Origin: Sipunculus nudus | Lineage: Eukaryota > Annelida > Sipuncula > Golfingiida > Sipunculidae | Length of the DNA stretch: 64,000 nt | NCBI GenBank assembly: GCA_026874595.1 | Contig: CM049316.1 | Span: 76,303,676 to 76,367,675, forward strand | Direction: 5' to 3' | In this document: positions 1 through 11,420 of the stretch, one piece after another | Layout of the letters: the number at the start of each line of letters is the position of its first letter | How positions within the stretch are numbered: the first letter of the stretch is position 1 | Notes under the pieces: generated by a model | Seen by the model: only the letters and a program-made list of their open reading frames with translations | Told to the model about the DNA's origin: nothing | Databases searched by the model: none | Position numbers and translations under genes: made by a program

Positions 1-1166
1 AAGGGCCGGTATAACGCCCGTGATTGACCGCGCCCAACATGTCAATTATATTAGAAATATTACTATAAGACAGATCCAGCACCAGTATTGAGGACATTAG
101 GCGTTTTAAAATAATGATATACTTTTTCATGGCTTTTTTTTTTTTTTGCTTTATAAACCGATACGGAATAAAGGGAGCTAGTTTCACCAGTAGTTAGGCC
201 TATTAAGTAAAAAGTAAGGAAAACCCCAAAAGTTTTTGACCCAGAATTTTCCTAAATTTTGATATAGAAAAAAATTATCAGCCCTTATCAGCCTCCCTTT
301 CCGAAGGGGGGATAGGGAGCTAAAATACCTTGGATACAACTGTACCATTCTATGTATGGTGTTACCAAATGAAATAGAACTCTTTCAAGGAGTTTCTTTT
401 AAGGTTTAAATTCATTTGCAAATATTCATTTTATTAGCTGATTTTGGCTGAATACGGAATTTCCAGCAAACCTATAATAGCACCCGGGCTTATAATCCCC
501 AGCTCACCTGTGTTATACTTTGTTATGGTTGTTTGTGTGAATGAATAAAGTCCACTAATGTCTGTTTAGCATAACAAGACTATGATCTTGCTCATGCAGG
601 ACAATTCCCAAGGAGAAACCACAAGACAGGAAAAAAAACGCACTGAAGAAAACCGGTTGGGATCCTGAAAATCTTGATATGTGAAGTTGCGCTTTACGGC
701 ACCAGGTGGCGTGTGCGCTGTTTATGTTTTGTGTTTCTGGTCCTAGCCCCTGTCCACTCGTGTACAGGAGAAAGCAAACGGTGTAAGAATGGAATGCTGA
801 GAGATACCATGACATTTTAAGGAGAATACCCTATATTTCATGCATATTAAATATACCTGGTATATGTAGATAGGTCCCTTTAAGCCATTCTTAGGTGTGT
901 GGATGACCAAAAACTAAAACACATTATAATGTCCTGTGACTTTATTTAAAGTTCTGTATTTTTTCCAACTCCCACTCTTGCTCACACAAGTTTGTGGGAC
1001 GTGTCACTTGTGGCACACAGCCACAACACAAATTCGGTAACATAGGTAAACGTTTTTTATTCTACTCGTATCCAGTATATAATAAAGATATCAACGCACA
1101 GAAACTGTCCTAGGTGCCGAGTTGCGTTAAGGGATCTGCCACACACATAATTATGCCCTGGCTTTT

Positions 1167-1168
<2 letters not shown>
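1..1168. other. No gene recognised
   Basis: I see no splice-consistent exon or recognisable protein here. The one longer open frame, on the minus strand around 555-815, has no family resemblance and no coding-like composition. The sequence is AT-rich with short homopolymers. Confidence 0.5.

Positions 1169-1200
<32 letters not shown>
1169..1200. repeat. (TC)n microsatellite
   Basis: An uninterrupted TC dinucleotide run of about 32 bases, directly visible. It lies just 5' of a short inverted repeat. Confidence 0.95.
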
Positions 1201-1203
<3 letters not shown>

Positions 1204-1208
1204 GGAAT

Positions 1209-1310
1209 ATAACCAATAACATCACCCCATTCATTCCATTCGTCAGACGGGTAAGGTGAACTCCACCCTCTATACTGGGCAATGGAATGAGGGGAGAGTT
1301 TGTTGGTTAT
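1209..1310. repeat. Short imperfect inverted repeat (hairpin, MITE-like)
   Basis: The left arm at 1209-1240 (starting ATAACCAATAAC, ending CATTCCATT) is imperfectly complementary to the right arm at 1281-1310 (starting AATGGAATGAGGGG, ending TTGGTTAT). The loop is about 40 bases. It has the form of a miniature inverted-repeat element, but no target-site duplication is evident. Confidence 0.55.
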
Positions 1311-2290
1311 ACCTTGACATATAAAAGGTCTACAAACCGTGTAATTATACGTTATCGTGATATCATCTATCTATGTGTGCGCCTAGCTGACTAAACGTCA
1401 CGGTCCCCCATTAGTGGAAATGCACCCTGATGAGATCGACACGTTTACCCTGATGAGATTCTCAGATTAGGACCTGGCTTGGACAAATAAGGGGCCCAGT
1501 GACCATGACTAAGAGATTATGCAATCAGTACCCCAGCATCATGTAACAAAGGCTTGTTAGTGTGAAATGTCTCAAGGTACCGCAGTGGTTTGAATGTATA
1601 ATAAAATTAAATTCACAAAATCAATAAAGCCATTATAATAGTTAAAATATTCATATTACTGAGAACAGCTGAAAATGAAAGAGAGAAGCCCATTGAACTC
1701 ATTTAGTGTGACATGAAATAACAAGAATATACAGCCTATCATGCCAAAGCTTACAACATGTTTATCAGAGGAAGAGGGACCTCTCTTGTTAGTTTCCCGG
1801 CGCTGAAATTGCAGGTATTTATTTCAGGGGTTACATGTAAATAGTAGAAGACTTATACTTATATGTCATTTTCTTATTCTGTGATAAATGATCATTGGAG
1901 TGGTTCTTGGCCTCTGTAACATCTGCGGTCACAAACAGGAAGTATATATAACTTCCTGTCACGTGCTCTAGTTGACCCTTTGTCCTAGACTGATAGCAGG
2001 TCAGCCTCGCTCGGCGTGATCTTGCAGCATTACAAGGTTGGCTATTTAGCAAATTGTCGAGAATTATTTCATAAACACAACCTTCCCCGTGAGACATGAT
2101 TAATAATATGTCCTTACTGCGAGTGTGCTATAAAGTTTGTTACCATATGGAATATTTATCAATACAATCATATACTCGAAAGGCCTGCCACACAAAGGTA
2201 TTCTATACACGTTAATCTGCACTGTATCTTAAGATAAGGGGTCATTAAGCTATTATTCAGCAGATTTCTTGAATATTTAATGAAAAAGGG
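1311..2290. other. No gene recognised
   Basis: This stretch holds AT-rich sequence only. A minus-strand open frame near 1831-2097 shows no recognisable domain. Confidence 0.45.
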
Positions 2291-2299
2291 ATTTCTTGT

Positions 2300-2480
2300 T
2301 TCATCTTGTTTCTAATTAAAGTATACGATTCATTAATATTTTCATATTAGGTTTTTGTATTAATATGAAAATTGCTAAAATACTTAACTATAACATATAT
2401 ACTTTTTGTTCTTCTGGCACCTATTGTTTCTAATTACAAGAAATAAATTCGTTAATAAATTTTATATTAGGTTTGTGTAA
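2300..2480. repeat. Two-copy short tandem duplication
   Basis: The phrase TTGTTTCTAATTA followed by a degenerate block ending in ATATTAGGTTT occurs twice, near 2307-2357 and 2425-2477. A neighbouring block reading CTAAAATACTTAACTAT occurs near 2375 and again near 2945. These are diverged local duplications with no coding content. Confidence 0.5.
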
Positions 2481-2484
2481 TAGT

Positions 2485-2745
2485 AACACACTCGAAGAAA
2501 TAAGGGTTCCAGCTAGATACCAAATTGGTAGACTGTGTGGGGAACCTTTTAGGGTGCCACCTGGAACCTTAAAGATGGGTTTCTTCTATGGAACTTTACA
2601 GGTTCCATCTAAAACCTCTTCAAAGGGTCTGAGAGGCCCCCCCTCCCCAAGGTTCTTCAAGATGGACTGACGGACTGACTAGGGAACCTTAAAGGTTCTT
2701 GGTGGAACCCCATGTGTTGGGTTCTTTATAGAACCTTCAGTTCAG
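2485..2745. repeat. GGAACC/GGTTCC-rich palindromic repeat island
   Basis: The hexamers GGAACC and GGTTCC and the phrase AACCTTAAAGGTTC recur many times in both orientations within about 260 bases. This gives a cluster of nested palindromes. A small plus-strand open frame through it (about 2473-2670) is a repeat-derived reading, not a gene. It is most likely a small non-autonomous DNA element or its terminal region. Confidence 0.55.
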
Positions 2746-3498
2746 GTTTATTTTAGAAAACAGGCCAGGATGTCATATCATACGTTTAGAATAAATTAAT
2801 CACTCGCGTTATGTTCATATTAAAGGGGAAATAGCTTTGATAGATAATATGACAATTATAAAAAGTATATTTCATAGAAAGTGGGTAACTGCAAGGATCA
2901 TAGCTGAAAACGATATTTATACTTGTATTCTAAATGAGCTTTTCTAAAATACTTAACTATTACATATATATACTTTTTCTACTTAAAGAGTATAAAAAAG
3001 GATCAAAAGCGAACATGCAACTACAACTGAGGTCTAGCTTATTTCATAAATGCTTGTTCAGCATATAAATATAATAACTATGTCGCCAGTATCCAGAGAA
3101 CTAAGACTTTTTTGCTGCAGATAAAAAACGACTGGATGCGTCGCCACTAAATAAAAATCTATTTACAATAAACAAGTTGGATAATAGCAAAGGTTATGAC
3201 GGTAAAGAAACCGTGAACTCTTGTTACTGGACTGTTGTCTGTGTAATAAGAATGAATTTGTTCAGCTAAAAATTATTTTATGAGGTAAGCTGATAAAACG
3301 CTTGAGAGATATTTTCCCCAACAATGAAAGTAAAGCCCGTACTAGAACAAATCAGGTTAATTGAATTAACAAAACATTTTTAAAACTGTAATAACATGTT
3401 TTAGTTTAATTCATATAATAATGGCAGAGAAATGTCATTCAGTCAATAAAATATCACAACAAAATGTGTATATCGTATAAATAAATAAAAAATGAAAT
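2746..3498. other. No gene recognised
   Basis: AT-rich sequence without recognisable coding or repeat structure, apart from the short block near 2945 that copies one near 2375. Confidence 0.45.
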
Positions 3499-3519
3499 AC
3501 ACACACACACACACACACA
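3499..3519. repeat. (AC)n microsatellite
   Basis: An AC dinucleotide run of about 21 bases grading into an imperfect ACATATAC tail. Confidence 0.95.
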
Positions 3520-3911
3520 TACATATACATATATGAACCAATCTCTAAACAGGTATATGCCCGCACCTTCCGGCACCCTGTCCTGAATACTGTCACAAAC
3601 AGACACGGCTCAACAATAAGAGGGTGTGGGGACATCTGATGGAGCCAATAGGTACTACACTTGCTATTGAACAATTGTCAAATGTAATTTAAAACTGTTA
3701 TCAGCTGCAACAGAAATCCTCGGGGATATCAGTGACATCAGATATCCTCGGGAAACTGCATTTGTTACGAACGATTCTTCAGTCCCATGTAGGAGAGCGC
3801 ACGTGTTCTGAGTGGGAAGTGCAGAGGAGAATGAAACATATGGAGCATCGTACGGCAGTCGGCAAGGAGTTCTGACTGCAAAGCCCTGTCTATAATTCCG
3901 TGAGTAAACAA

Positions 3912-5290
3912 ATGGGGCTGTCCCAATTGGTGACTGCTGTTGATCGTCTTAGTCGTGGTAGGTCGCCGAAAAACAGGCGACAGAACCCCCGCAACAACAA
4001 AGTCTACGACAAGCTACAACAGGTTGACGCTATGAGACGTCAAGCTACGACAAGCTGCCTACAACTGGCGACACAATTGACAATCACCTACGACACCTGA
4101 ATTCAGGCTACGTCCACTCGCGATAAGCTTCGACGAGTATCGACCCTGTTCTATGCGAGAAGCCGGAGACAATGTTGCATGGGCCCTGTATCAAGTAACG
4201 ACAGCACCTACGACAACCAACGTCACCTAGCGAAAACCTAGGACATCACCCACGCCAGTAGAAGACGGGCTACGCTCACTGGCGTCAAACTAGCTGTCGC
4301 CGACAGGTAAGAGGCGCGAGTCTTTGGGCGACTTCGGGCTCCCGACCATACAGCCTGCGTCAAATATCCAAAACTGAGCCCGTCCGACTTCTCTGCGAGC
4401 TAAAAAGGGCATTTTCGGCTGGAATACGGCCTGTGTTTGCTCGATTACTGCGGACTCCGCCGCGATTTTAAGGGAATCGGCCGGACGTCTTTAGACGAAT
4501 TTTTGCTTTAAAATTCGGACGGAGGTCGATAGAGCTGCGCGGCCGCCGCATGGGCTCCCTGCGAAACTCGAACGACCCCCTCCCGTATCCCGTCCCACTT
4601 GTACAAAGTCAAACGTGCTGCGAACGCGCACCGTGAAGGTGTCGGCCGCCGTTGGGCGACTATTTTGGCCCCCGGCCGGGTTACTCCCGTCAACTCAGCT
4701 TCCTGTTCATGCTCCCACGAAGCGGACTCAGGTTCTCGTGCCACCTTCATCTTTGGAACGGGTTTCTTTGCTCCCTTGGTGTTCTTTGGCGGCATCTTAG
4801 ATAGCCATAATTACTTAGTAGCTGTGCAGTGCTTTTCTCTCGGTCAGACTTAAGAAATATGATGTGATAACCTTTTTACATATCATATATATACTCGAGG
4901 CGCGGACGTCGCACGATGTCAGACAGGATGTCGGGCGGAGACCCTGGTGTCTGGCGTGTATGGACAGACAAGATTACGATTGGCCGCAACTTGGACGGCG
5001 CTTGCCTTTATGCCGGGGGGCCTTCGCACGTCTATCTATTTTTACTTTTTTTTTTGTTCAATGGGCGCCGCCCGATCCCAGTCCGTTATGTGACAGGTTA
5101 GATTTTAAGCGTATAAAATACGCTCGACTTCCCGGTGAGCTTGGAATTCCGCGACTTTCTGGCGATCCACAAATTCGGCCGGAGGCCGTTGAATATGTGA
5201 CGCAGGCTTACAGGCGATCCCCCAGCGACAATAAGGCGACAGCATGGTCACCTGTAGTCGCCTGAAGAGCCTTAGGTGGGACAGCCCCAT
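3912..5290. mobile_element. GC-rich TIR DNA element with dense GTCG/CGAC motifs
   Basis: The sequence starts with ATGGGGCTGTCCCA (3912-3925) and ends with its exact reverse complement TGGGACAGCCCCAT (5277-5290), so 14-bp terminal inverted repeats bracket 1,379 bp. The interior is far more GC-rich than its surroundings and is crowded with GTCGC, GCGAC and TACGAC words in both orientations, densest within about 350 bp of each end. A minus-strand open frame at 4508-4795 starts MPPKNTKGAKK and is rich in Lys, Arg and Ala. It has a nuclear-protein look but no domain I can name. No convincing target-site duplication was found. The likely identity is a non-autonomous or decayed cut-and-paste DNA transposon; the superfamily is not resolved. 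Confidence 0.65.
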
Positions 5291-5795
5291 TCATTTAGCA
5301 ATCGCTGAAGAGTAAAGTCTGAGTCTGGTGTGCATCTGGGCTGTCAGGTTTTTTTATACATGTTTGTGCCACCTGGTTAAGATACTTGTACAACACTGAA
5401 ACCATTCTACTCGAAACGAAAAACATCTTCTTTGTATAAATATGTATCTACTTACAAAATATTACTTACTCTGTGAAGTCCATACTACAGGAGCACCTAT
5501 GTTTATGTAATTTGCTTTGAAACAATTCTAATCAAACATACCTGAACGGACTACATTACCACCTTCACTACACTTTTACCTTCGCCGCTGGTGTATGTAT
5601 AAGCCAGGGTGCATGTCCGGGTCATTTTGTGACTCCCATAAACACTAAACAGCAGAGTCGTACCCTGAGAGTCCATCCATCTTGATGTGATGGTATTGCT
5701 GTCATGCTCGACACCAAGATCTTTAGAAGCTCATCCAGCTAACCACATGGCCACGCTCACGAACTAGTATTTGCGTTTCCATGGTCAAAGATATT
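5291..5795. other. No gene recognised
   Basis: Ordinary AT-rich sequence between a TIR element and a minisatellite. Nothing supportable is visible. Confidence 0.4.
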
Positions 5796-5799
5796 GTTG

Positions 5800-6660
5800 A
5801 GAAGATGACGCTTACCTAAAACGTGAGAGCGACGTTGGGAAAGTAACGTTGAGAGAGTGACGTTGAGAGAGTGACACTGAGAGAGTGACGTCGGGAGAAC
5901 GAAATTAAGAGAGTGATGCTTAGGAAGTGACGTTGGGAAAGAGATGTTGAGAGTGTGGTGCTTAGAGAGTAACATTGAAAGAGTGAATTTGAGAGAGAAA
6001 TATTTAGAGAGTGACGTTAAGAGAATGATCCTCAGAGAGTGACACTGAGAGGGTGACTTTAAAAAAAGTGACATTTAGAGAGTGACGCTAAGCGTGAGAC
6101 GTTGTGAGTATGACTTTGAGAGAGTGATGCTGAGTGAATGACGTGGAGAGAGTGACGTTAAGAGAATGATGTTGAGAGAGTGATGTTGAGAGATTGACAC
6201 TGAGAGACTGACGTTTGGAGAATAAAATTGATAAATTGACACAGAGAGTGACGTTTGGAGAATGAAATTGATAAATTGATGCTTAGAAAGTGACGTTGGG
6301 AAAGTGACGCTGAGAGAGTGATGCTTAGAGAGTGACATTGAGAGAGTGATGTTGAGATAGAAAGAGACATTTAGAGAGTGAAGTTAAGATAATGATGCTC
6401 AGAGAGTGACACTCAGAGTGAAAAAGTGACGTGTAGTGAGCTACGCTGAGTGAATGACGTTGAGACAGTGACGCTAAGAGAACGAAGTGAATGACGTTGA
6501 GAGAGTGACGTAGAGAGAGTGATGTAGAGATAGTGATGCTTAGAGAGTGACGTTGAAAGAGTGATGTTGAGAGAATGATGTTGAGAGAGTGACGCTGACA
6601 GAGTGACGTAGGGAGAGTGACGCTGAAAGAGTGACGTTGAGAGAGTAACGCTGTGAGTGT
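5800..6660. repeat. Minisatellite of GAGAGTGACGTT-class units
   Basis: Dozens of imperfect copies of a 12-16 bp unit (typical form GAGAGAGTGACGTTGA, variants with GATGCT or GACACTGA) run for about 860 bp. Translation of the minus strand gives artificial Ser/Leu/His-rich frames such as SLSQRHSLN. These are repeat readings, not genes. The array ends sharply near 6660. Confidence 0.9.
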
Positions 6661-7257
6661 GAGATTTGCGACCTGGACCTCCCTTTTCCGGACCTGGGAA
6701 CCATTTTTTTTTAAGCCTTGTCATCAATCCTCCTTGGTTTGACCCAATCTTATAATAATAATTCCACAAAACAATCGTGACTGCCACTACGACAGGGATT
6801 ATGACCTTCAATCTAATTTCTATAAAAGGAATTCGCTTCACCTTCAGGCAATGTTCTCTGAAAGCACGGTGCATATGACACTGTGTCATACCTCATTTTT
6901 AAGGTTATTTTTTCCCGCTTTGACATGGCCGCTGTGACAATCAAACATTTTTCATGTACAAAAAATTTTTAGTGATTTTCCCTGCTTTCCAGATTGCGGG
7001 GAGAGTAACGTATACCGAAAACAGCCGAATTTCTCTCGGCAAAGACCGGAATGCGACTTTCTTGTTATACACAAAAATCAAATCAATTACGCGTGTAAGC
7101 GGCTTAAATTAAGATTTATTATGCTTGTGAATAAAACCTGTGTCACTCACCCACTTGCACGGTCAATAAATGTGAACAACAGGTGATTTTCGATTACTTT
7201 GGACTCATTTCTTCTGTCATCTCTCAAAAATGGTAGAAGCGGGTCCCCGAGAAAAAC

Positions 7258-7312
7258 GGATCCGGGGGAGGGGGTGGGGATAGAGGGTGGTGTTATGGGG
7301 TTGGTTCTTACC
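7258..7312 (+). repeat. G-rich tract with quadruplex potential
   Basis: Multiple runs of three to five guanines separated by short loops (GGGGGAGGGGGTGGGG and following) fit the pattern for an intramolecular G-quadruplex. A C-rich stretch follows about 20 bp downstream on the same strand, so the pair could also form a hairpin. Confidence 0.5.
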
Positions 7313-7403
7313 CCCTCCCCTCCTTCTCAGCCGCCGCAACCTTTTCCTAATGGTTTCCAACGAATGTTTGCGACCTAGAACATCCCCCCTAAAAAGCCAC
7401 CGA

Positions 7404-7425
7404 CCCCCCCCCCCCCCCCCCCCCC
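7404..7425. repeat. Poly(C) tract
   Basis: A run of 22 cytosines, directly visible. Length is likely polymorphic or error-prone. Confidence 0.9.
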
Positions 7426-8759
7426 ATCCCCATCATCCAGATCTTACGGCATGAAACCATGTTGCGGGTGACATACTGCCATAACTCATTTCAAAGGTTA
7501 TTTTCCCAAGTACCGGTCTAAGATAGGTTGCACGCGGAGGAAAATCTCATGATGAGATTTTGCAAGTTATAATGAAGTTGGGCATTTTCACCGTAAAGAT
7601 ATCAACATGTTATAAACGATTTCATGTTGGGACTTTCAAGTTAATAACCAAATTTTTATGAAATATAAATATTATAGCCGGCCACATATAAAGTTTGACC
7701 TCGTTATGCAAATACATTTAAGAGAACAGAATTTCCTCATATTACTTGTGAAAGGTGCTTCAAAGAGACCTCTTTATTTTCCATATTTAAAATTGTTCTA
7801 CATGTGGGAGGGGACACTGTTCTCTGAAACCGCGTTGCGTATGACACTGTGCTTTACCTCATTTTAAAGGTATTGTCCCCGGACTATCTACCTACAAAGA
7901 CACAACTTGACACCGAAACCTCAAGGCCCTGCAGAATTAAGTACTATTGTGCACATGAATAACCCCTGCTGTCGGTGACCGATTTAAGCATGTTTGGCCT
8001 GACATTTGAACCTAACTCTGACCCATGTGCGTGGTCAGTAAATGTGCAAACGTGTCTCGAGATCCCTGGTACTCAATTCTTATGTCAGCAAGCAAAACTT
8101 GTTTATCTCACAATTCATCCAGGTAATCCTTTTGCTTAATGCTGAATAGGCCGCAACAAGTGTCGCTGCACTATCACTAAGCATATTCATCTTATTTCAA
8201 CACTTCTGTAAACAATTGTATCCCGTAAACTGTCTAAGAAAGCGCGAGCAACAGTTCTGCTTGTATTTACAATACCATGTCACGGATATTTCATCGCAAA
8301 AATAGATCCACTGATTTATCAGTATACAAAATATGTTTCACGGACAAATACCTTCTATTTGATATTTTTTTAATTGATGTTGTCGACTCTATGTTTGCTC
8401 CATTTACTAAATTTTTTTTGTAAATTCATTCCTCAGGTTTTCGGCGTAAAAGATTGCTGCGCGAATGAATTTGGGCAGGAAGTAAGTCCTCGACATTCAT
8501 ATTCCTAAAGTTAACAAAGACATTACCCGCCGAAAATCAGGGGGAAACAGTGCTAAATACAAATAACCATTACTACAATACGCAAGCCGTTGATCAAGAC
8601 TTCACCAATTGAACTTTGTTCCCTTACCTTTAGTGGTTTCGCATTTTAAATACATCATATATAGTCCCTACAAAACATATATTCCTTACTTTCATTGGTT
8701 TCCAACGAATACATGATTTAGTCCCTACAATCCCCCCCCTTCCCAAACAAAAAAAAATG

Positions 8760-9815
8760 CTCCTTAATCCGAAAAAGGGTAGTCCAGACGAGTACAAGGG
8801 GGTAAAAAGGGGGTGGGGGATGGGGGTCCGGACCCCCTTAGTTTCGAATATACAGCTAACAAGGTATATATATTTCCGTAGCTTCCATTCCCTTAAAATA
8901 CATTTAATTCACTTTCACATCTTTCTTCCATCAATCCAATCTATCCTTAAAAGCTCTAACAAAAGTAATATTATATGTAATTATACAAAGATATTCAAAC
9001 ATTAGATGCCCTCGCGTCCTATTCTGGTTTGCATATGTATACATCAGGTCCACTGACAAGGTCTTCAAGGTAAACATACCGATCTATGTATTTCTTTCCA
9101 CGATCGCAACGCCACAGAATAAATGCTCAGATGTTTGTACATATTTTATAAAGACAGTGTCCCACTGAAAATCTACCTTTACTGTTAACTTTTTGAATTA
9201 AAAAAAGTTAGCCTAATCGTCTTTACACTTCTCCCAACCCCGGTAAAAGGCCTGGTATATACCGGGTTTGTCAGCTAGTTCATCCATATTTAGTCACAAT
9301 TAGACAACTCAGATATCAAAAGAATCAGTCATTTCTGCATAGTTGTGAAGTTTAAAGCTAAATAGATAGATATCTTTGAAAGGCAGGGAATTTAAGGCAG
9401 GTCAGTGCAATCTGTCACTTGACTAAAATAACTACTATCAGCGGGGACAGGAACACAAAAATCCTTTTAAACATATAGCTTTCATCAATGTTTACACCGA
9501 ACGAAGTTAACGCTGTGAGTGCCATATTACTTCCTATGATTCTTCGAACCTTAAAACCTGCGAATTGCTATGCGTGCATCCAGTGCAGACTTTTTGAAAT
9601 TTTAAGGTAAGATATTGTTTATATCTCTTTTCAACAAGTGGATACTATTTTATTCACATCCAGGGGGTATGTTACAGAATAAACTGTGCTAATGTTGTTG
9701 ATTTCCGCTGCTCGATTTATGCGGTTTGTGCATTAAAATATTTCGTCGTGAGCGAACATGCGTATGTTTGTCTGCATGATCTCTGAAGCAAGGTTTGATA
9801 GATTTTGGAATCAAA
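8760..9815. other. No gene recognised
   Basis: AT-rich sequence with no supportable exon. The plus-strand open frame starting at 8757 begins inside a poly-A/poly-G region and shows no domain. Confidence 0.4.
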
Positions 9816-9821
9816 TACTGT

Positions 9822-10175
9822 GGAAGGCCTATATAATGCGATGATTCGAAAGAAGGCCTAAATAATGTGATGATTCAAAATAAGGCCTATAAAATGCGAT
9901 GATTCATCAGAAGGCCTAAAAAATGCGATGATTCGAAAAAAGCCTATATAATGCGATGATTCAAAAGAGTGTCCATACACAATGAGCATATTTTGTTGAC
10001 GGTCGATATAATGCGATGATTTTATCTAAGGCCTATATAATAGGATGATTCTATCAGAGGCCAATCCAATATGATTGTTCTACCAAAGGCCAATATAATG
10101 TGATGAATCTATCGAAGACCTATTTAATGGGATGGCCTATTTTAGAGACGACTTATATAATGCGAAATACTATCG
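9822..10175. repeat. Minisatellite, about 30-bp unit (GGCCTATATAATGCGATGATTC)
   Basis: About eleven imperfect copies of a roughly 30-bp unit built around GGCCTATATAATGCGATGA are arrayed head to tail. Spacers vary (GAAAGAA, AAAATAA, ATCAGAA). Divergence increases toward the 3' end. Confidence 0.85.
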
Positions 10176-11018
10176 AAGGCTTTTAAATATAAATTTTGAC
10201 AGGGTCGTGTTTAGAGGTGCATGAAATTTCGGTTTGATAGATTGTTATCTCCTGTTTAGCGGAGCGGGTGATATAGTTATCAGTACCCCACATTTGTCTG
10301 CCCGTCCGTCTGCCTGTCTTTCCGTCTGTATACAAATTCTTTGCAACGTGATATATGATGATATTTTGCTTGTATCTTGGTAGATGTATTTTATAGGTGT
10401 CCAGAAAAATAATTCTGTTGAACTTCCTTGATTTTTTTTTATTTTCATGATATTTTAATTCTAAATTGTACATTCCATATGCGTATCAATATATAAAAAT
10501 AATTGTTTACATATTCACTTCTAATGGACATGGCAAGTGTACCATATGTGTGCCCTGGCCTGATCAGCCTTTTACTTGAACCAACGTTGTATTTTTCATG
10601 ACAGTTTTGTAAATGTTAAATCAAGCATGTTTTATGAAATTGGCCTAGGTTTTGATTGTGCTTGATGGTATTTGTATTTTCATGATTTTTATTCTATTAT
10701 GATTTTACATTTTGTACACCTAACAATATATAAAAAAAATACTGTTAATCGTGTCCTCTTCTAATTTATTTTGCAAGAACACCTGTGGATCTCCTCACTT
10801 TATTTCATTTTGGTCACAATTGAATAATTTTTTTACCGTTTGTGATTTTTCTGCTTTATTACAATAAACACTCTTTATATGAAAGATATGCCAGCATTGC
10901 AGTCATTGCATTAATATAAACATTTATAATACCTAACATCATGTCATATACTAGTAACGTATAGAGTGCTGATTGAATCCATAATTGTCTCATAAAAATA
11001 ATACAAAATTGGTCATTT
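10176..11018. other. No gene recognised; probable old dispersed repeat
   Basis: A stretch near 10250-10340 with runs of CCGTCTGCC/CTGTCTTTCC has the look of a dispersed mollusc repeat. Nothing coding is supported. Confidence 0.35.
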
Positions 11019-11019
11019 C

Positions 11020-11420
11020 ATATATCGGTCTATTTGACCCATTCATCCAAAGGTCCTTTTGACCCATTGATCAAGCAGTCTATTTGACTCATTGATCCAA
11101 CGGTCTATTTGACCCATTTATACATCGGTCCTTTTGACCCATTCATACAATGGTTCATTTGACTTATTCATACAGCGACTCATTTTATCCATTCATCGAG
11201 CAGTCCATTTGATCATGTCATCTAGCCTTCTCCATTTCTAAGGGGCCTATACCAGTCAACCAGCTGTTTATTTGACCAATTCATACATTGGTCCGTTTGC
11301 CCCAAAGGTCCATTTAACCCATTCAAACAATATGATCAAATTGATCCGTTCATACATCGGTCTATTTCACCTGTTTATACACAGGTCCATAAAATCCATT
11401 CATCCAGCGGTCATATACAC
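11020..11420. repeat. Minisatellite, about 24-27-bp unit (GGTCTATTTGACCCATTCAT)
   Basis: Approximately fifteen degenerate copies of GGTCTATTTGACCCATTCATCCAA-class units run head to tail. An open frame across the 3' end is repeat-derived. Confidence 0.85.

Larger units (their letters stand above)
6840..8750. repeat. Diverged direct duplication, unit about 0.9 kb
   Basis: Several phrases recur in the same order. CATATGACACTGTG with CCTCATTTTTAAGGT occurs near 6870 and, diverged, near 7830, with a third partial form near 7470. A block containing GTCAATAAATGTG near 7163 recurs as GTCAGTAAATGTG near 8035. TGGTTTCCAACGAAT near 7350 recurs near 8698, each time upstream of a C-rich run. The copies are well diverged. 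No reading frame is conserved between them, so this looks like an old repeat duplication. Confidence 0.55.

Noticed and set aside
555-815. 86-codon minus-strand open frame with a Cys/Phe-rich composition
   Set aside because: No family resemblance, no splice context, and length expected by chance in 64 kb.
4508-4853. Open frames on both strands inside the GC-rich TIR element
   Set aside because: GC-rich sequence keeps several frames open at once. MPPKNTKGAKK on the minus strand is the only suggestive one, and I cannot name a domain, so it is only mentioned within the element.
5800-6660. CRISPR-like array
   Set aside because: Units are contiguous without unique spacers and the genome is eukaryotic. 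It is a minisatellite.
5757-6889. Overlapping minus-strand frames rich in Ser, Leu and His
   Set aside because: They are readings of the GAGAGTGACGTT minisatellite.
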